From positions 1 to 10,619 of the forward strand of contig JBLHOC010000115.1 of NCBI GenBank assembly GCA_047620825.1: a stretch of 10,619 nucleotides of DNA. Direction: 5' to 3'. Origin of the DNA: UBA987 sp047620825. GTDB lineage: Bacteria; Bacteroidota; Bacteroidia; NS11-12g; UBA9320. Both the position numbers and the translations under genes were made by a program. Of the stretch, positions 7,951-10,619 are shown piece by piece (position 1 is the first letter of the stretch; each line of letters begins with the position of its first letter). Under the pieces are notes generated by a model, which was not told where the DNA came from, ran no database searches, and saw only the letters and a list, made by a program, of their open reading frames with translations.

Positions 7951-8298
7951 ATGGCTATTATCATCACAGATGAATGTATTAATTGTGGCGCTTGTGAACC
8001 AGAGTGTCCGAATAATGCGATATATGAGGCGGGGGCAGAGTGGGCAGTATCTGACGGAACAGGCGTAAAAGGTGCATATAATTTGATGGGTGACGTTACT
8101 GTTGATGCAGACGATAAACTACAACCTGTCTCAGATGAAGTTTATTTTATTGTGCCTGATAAATGTACAGAATGTCAAGGCTTCCATGAAGAGCCACAAT
8201 GTGCGGCTGTTTGTCCCGTGGATTGTTGTGTTCCTGATGAGGATCATGTTGAAACAGAAGCTGAGTTGCTGGAACGCAAAGCTCGATTACACCTATAA
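7951..8298 (+). CDS. Two-cluster 4Fe-4S ferredoxin
   Basis: A 115-residue cytosolic ferredoxin carrying two [4Fe-4S] clusters. The first motif is C9-x2-C12-x2-C15-x3-C19-P; the second is C72-x2-C75-x8-C84-x3-C88-P. The longer x8 loop in the second motif is the hallmark of Allochromatium vinosum-type (Alvin-type) bacterial ferredoxins. Two more cysteines, C92 and C93, follow directly. About 50 residues separate the motifs, longer than in clostridial 2[4Fe-4S] ferredoxins of about 55 residues in total, and the segment is acidic with tryptophan and tyrosine. The C-terminal tail is acidic and then helical (about 98-113). The likely role is low-potential electron transfer for oxidoreductases; no partner enzyme is encoded here. 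The peptidase gene starts 2 bases after the stop, so the two are probably cotranscribed. There is no signal peptide. The ATG at 7951 leaves the usual short N-terminus before the first cysteine. Confidence 0.95.
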   Translation: MAIIITDECINCGACEPECPNNAIYEAGAEWAVSDGTGVKGAYNLMGDVTVDADDKLQPVSDEVYFIVPDKCTECQGFHEEPQCAAVCPVDCCVPDEDHVETEAELLERKARLHL

Positions 8299-8300
8299 TT

Positions 8301-8975
8301 ATGAATGCAAAAGGTCAATGTCTTTTATCTGTTATTCCAGTTAGAGCAGAAGGTAAAAGTCAGGCCGAAATTGTAACCCAACTCCTATTCGGAGAAACCT
8401 ATACCGTTTTATCGTATGGTCCTGAATGGATTCAAATTTCAATAGACTTTGATGGTTATCAAGGTTTTATAAGCAGTAACCAGTTTTATAAACAACAGTT
8501 TACACCTCAAAGCGTGTTCCACGAGGCTGTTTTTAAGGCGTCAGACGGCATCATAATTCCGTTTGGTGGAGAAATGCCACAAGAAGGAGAGAGGTCGTCT
8601 AAGTCAAGTGTTGAACTGGCAAAAATGTTTATTGGAAGTCCTTATCTCTGGGGTGGAAAGACACTTATGGGCATCGATTGTTCTGGCTTCATGCAGGTCA
8701 TTCACAAAGCCATTGGGGTTAGATTGCCAAGAGACGCTTCACAGCAAGTGAGTTTAGGGGAGCTGATTGAATTCTCTGAACGAAAATCCGGTGACGTAGT
8801 TTTTTTAAAAAGTGATTCTGGTAATATTCATCATGTTGGACTATTGGTTGACCCAGATCACATCATTCACGCTTCGGGTTGTGTACGAGTGGATGACCTA
8901 ACGGATGTGGGTGTGTTGCAATCCGACTCTGGTATCTTGACTCATAGATTCCATCAAATACGCAGGTTGATTTAA
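8301..8975 (+). CDS. NlpC/P60 (C40) cysteine peptidase with N-terminal SH3-like domain, signal-less
   Basis: A 224-residue peptidase of family C40, which cleaves gamma-D-glutamyl bonds in cell-wall peptides. Residues 1 to about 75 form an SH3-like domain, with P-V-R-A-E near 13-17, LLFGETYTVL, and W-I-Q-I-S then GYQGFI. The catalytic domain spans about 105-224. The nucleophile is C127 in GIDCSGF, the histidine is H178 in IHHVGLL, and the polar third residue is probably H190 in IIHASG. All are present, so it should be active. The N-terminus is polar with no signal peptide or lipobox, so the enzyme is predicted to be cytoplasmic. This resembles YkfC-type enzymes that trim imported murein peptides rather than secreted wall hydrolases. 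I recall similar signal-less proteins widely in Bacteroidota. The start at 8301 is 2 bases after the ferredoxin stop, implying translational coupling. A recycling role is inference; the family assignment is firm. Confidence 0.93.
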   Translation: MNAKGQCLLSVIPVRAEGKSQAEIVTQLLFGETYTVLSYGPEWIQISIDFDGYQGFISSNQFYKQQFTPQSVFHEAVFKASDGIIIPFGGEMPQEGERSSKSSVELAKMFIGSPYLWGGKTLMGIDCSGFMQVIHKAIGVRLPRDASQQVSLGELIEFSERKSGDVVFLKSDSGNIHHVGLLVDPDHIIHASGCVRVDDLTDVGVLQSDSGILTHRFHQIRRLI

Positions 8976-8996
8976 AAACTTGTATAATCTTAGTGT

Positions 8997-9020
8997 TTTA
9001 GGCATATTGCACAACCTAAA
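8997..9020 (+). promoter_or_regulatory. Short inverted repeat just before the symporter start
   Basis: TTTAGG at 8997-9002 and CCTAAA at 9015-9020 form perfect 6-base arms around a 12-base loop. They lie in the 53-base gap between the peptidase and symporter genes and end 8 bases before the symporter ATG. No run of T follows, so it is a poor intrinsic terminator. It could be an operator or an RNA hairpin near the ribosome site, or chance in AT-rich sequence. Confidence 0.25.
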
Positions 9021-9028
9021 CATCATAT

Positions 9029-10619
9029 ATGAAACAGTTATTGGGAACGTCGTTTTTAGGACTAACGTCATTAATTTCTTTTGCGCAAGAAGCAGCTCCT
9101 AAGCAAGAACATTCTATCGGACTTGACGAAAAAATAAACAATTGGTTTGCACCTATTGCGGATCAATGGGAACACATCGTCTTATATCCAATTACATTTA
9201 CAGAGACGATATCTGTACCTATCGTTGTGATGTTGCTTGTGTTCGGGGCATTGTTTTTTACCATTCGATTTTCATTTATAAATGTTAGGAAATTTCCACT
9301 AGCCATCAATGTAGTTAGAGGGAAGTATGATGATATTGATAATCACGGTGTGGAGAAAGCGGACATCAACATACAAGATGGTGATATTCCGGATACCATA
9401 CGAGATGAGAGTAAAGAAGGAGAGGTCAGCCACTTTCAAGCACTTGCTACGGCAGTGTCTGGAACAGTTGGACTTGGAAATATTGCTGGTGTAGCTGTTG
9501 CAATCGCCATTGGGGGGCCTGGTGCCACTTTTTGGATGATAGTTTGTGGTTTGATTGGTATGTCAACCAAGTTTGTAGAGTGTACCTTGGGTGTTAAGTA
9601 TCGTGATATTGGCCCAGATGGAACAGTTTACGGTGGTCCAATGTATTACCTTAGAAAAGGCTTGGCTGAAAATGGTAAAGGCACTTTGGGTAAAATATTA
9701 GGAGGGTTATTCGCTATACTTTGTGTTGGGGCATCTTTTGGAGGTGGTAACGCCTTTCAAAGTAACCAAGCCACTCGACAGATTTCGTCTCTATTGAATC
9801 TAGAAGGAGGAAGCTCTGGAGTTGTAATTGGGTTGATTCTAGCTTTAGTAGTTGGTATCGTAATCATTGGAGGAATTAAACGGATTGCAAACATCACTGA
9901 AAAGATTGTACCGTTTATGGCCATCATTTATGTGGTAGCTGCCATGATTATAATTTTCGCTAAAATATCTTACTTGGGAACAGCCATCGGTTTAATATTC
10001 GATGGTGCTTTGAGTCTTAACGCTGGTATTGGTGGAGTTATCGGAGTTTTAATAATTGGATTTCAACGAGCTGCATTTAGTAATGAGGCTGGAGCAGGTT
10101 CAGCCGCCATTGCTCACTCTGCGGTTAGAACGAAATTTCCAGCGAGTGAAGGTATAGTTGCGTTATTAGAGCCATTTATTGATACGGTTGTGATTTGTAC
10201 CATGACGGCTTTGGTTATTATATTTTTCAATATGGATGGAGCCTTTGTTTATGGAGGTGACGGAGCTGGGAATGTAATAATGAATGCTACAGGACAAGCC
10301 GTGGGAGGCGTAGATTTAACGTCACTAGCATTTGATAAGGTCTTACCTGGATTCTCGATCGTATTGACAATTGCGATTATTTTATTCGCATTTTCAACAA
10401 TGATTTCCTGGTCCTATTACGGTCTTCAATCATGGAAGTATTTATTTGGTAGAGGTAAAACAGCTGATATCGTTTATAAAATAATGTTCCTATTGTTTGT
10501 TGTTATTGGAGCAGCTGCGACGTTGGATGCTGTTATTAAGTTCTCGGATGCAATGATTCTCGCTTTAGTATTCCCGAACATGATTGGATTACTTTTATTG
10601 TTCCCTAAAGTGCGTGAAG
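9029..10619 (+). CDS. Alanine/glycine:cation symporter, AGCS family (3' end missing)
   Basis: An open frame from ATG 9029 to the window edge gives 530 residues of an inner-membrane symporter that couples sodium (or proton) entry to small neutral amino acid uptake, typically alanine or glycine. Family signatures are GEVSHFQALATAVSGT (131-146), running into GLGNIAGVA, and FQRAAFSNEAGAGSA (345-359), the conserved core helix that carries binding residues. Many hydrophobic segments follow, consistent with about 11 membrane helices. Two traits differ from compact family members. Residues 1-20 look like a cleavable signal peptide (MKQLL, hydrophobic, S-F-A-Q), followed by a soluble stretch of about 40 residues. 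An acidic insert of about 35 residues (roughly 96-130) lies between the first long helix and the GEVSHFQ motif. Sequence after the last visible helix is absent, but little of the core can be missing. The closest upstream gene is the C40 peptidase, 53 bases away. Family assignment is firm; the exact substrate is not provable. Confidence 0.95.
   Translation, partial: MKQLLGTSFLGLTSLISFAQEAAPKQEHSIGLDEKINNWFAPIADQWEHIVLYPITFTETISVPIVVMLLVFGALFFTIRFSFINVRKFPLAINVVRGKYDDIDNHGVEKADINIQDGDIPDTIRDESKEGEVSHFQALATAVSGTVGLGNIAGVAVAIAIGGPGATFWMIVCGLIGMSTKFVECTLGVKYRDIGPDGTVYGGPMYYLRKGLAENGKGTLGKILGGLFAILCVGASFGGGNAFQSNQATRQISSLLNLEGGSSGVVIGLILALVVGIVIIGGIKRIANITEKIVPFMAIIYVVAAMIIIFAKISYLGTAIGLIFDGALSLNAGIGGVIGVLIIGFQRAAFSNEAGAGSAAIAHSAVRTKFPASEGIVALLEPFIDTVVICTMTALVIIFFNMDGAFVYGGDGAGNVIMNATGQAVGGVDLTSLAFDKVLPGFSIVLTIAIILFAFSTMISWSYYGLQSWKYLFGRGKTADIVYKIMFLLFVVIGAAATLDAVIKFSDAMILALVFPNMIGLLLLFPKVRE

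Noticed and set aside
8090..8344. An 84-codon + strand frame overlapping the ferredoxin and peptidase genes.
   Set aside because: It runs out of frame through the ferredoxin cysteine motifs, so it is a shadow.
8967..8993. TTGATT and TATAAT-like bases as a promoter for the symporter gene.
   Set aside because: The spacing (10 bases) is wrong for a sigma-70 type promoter, and the match to TAnnTTTG is poor.

Overview
The window comes from a member of the Bacteroidota. Two neighbouring genes end in the two C-terminal sorting domains of the type IX secretion system (T9SS), which is confined to that phylum. The best promoter-like site has the Bacteroidota -7 pattern TAnnTTTG, and the starts lack convincing Shine-Dalgarno sequences. 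Base composition is AT-rich and the layout looks like an ordinary chromosome. A sodium:alanine-type symporter fits a marine or halotolerant lineage, but this is only suggestive. I cannot place it below phylum level.

All seven genes lie on the + strand. Positions 1-3671 hold the 3' part of a very large secreted protein: nine PKD-like repeats, four fibronectin-III-like modules and a T9SS type B tail. It is open to the left edge, so its start is outside the window. After a 108-base gap with a promoter candidate comes a compact group: a T9SS type A cargo protein (3780-5693), a single-domain rhodanese (5696-6004) and a seven-haem cytochrome c with a TPR tail (6005-7912). The gaps are 2 and 0 bases, so the group is probably one transcript. 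A second group follows a 38-base gap with another promoter candidate: a two-cluster ferredoxin (7951-8298) and an SH3-NlpC/P60 peptidase without a signal peptide (8301-8975), 2 bases apart. Last is an AGCS-family amino acid:cation symporter (9029 to the right edge), cut off near its C-terminus.

Functionally, the first part is cell-surface material exported by T9SS. The cytochrome is envelope electron-transfer machinery of unknown substrate, cotranscribed with a sulfur-transfer protein. The ferredoxin is a cytosolic electron carrier. The peptidase and the symporter could both serve cell-wall peptide and alanine recovery, but that link is inference from adjacency. There is no RNA gene, mobile element, CRISPR array or intergenic stretch over 300 bases. 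I found no clear new system. The least explained parts are the rhodanese-cytochrome pairing, the middle domain of the type A cargo protein, and the modified N-terminal region of the symporter.
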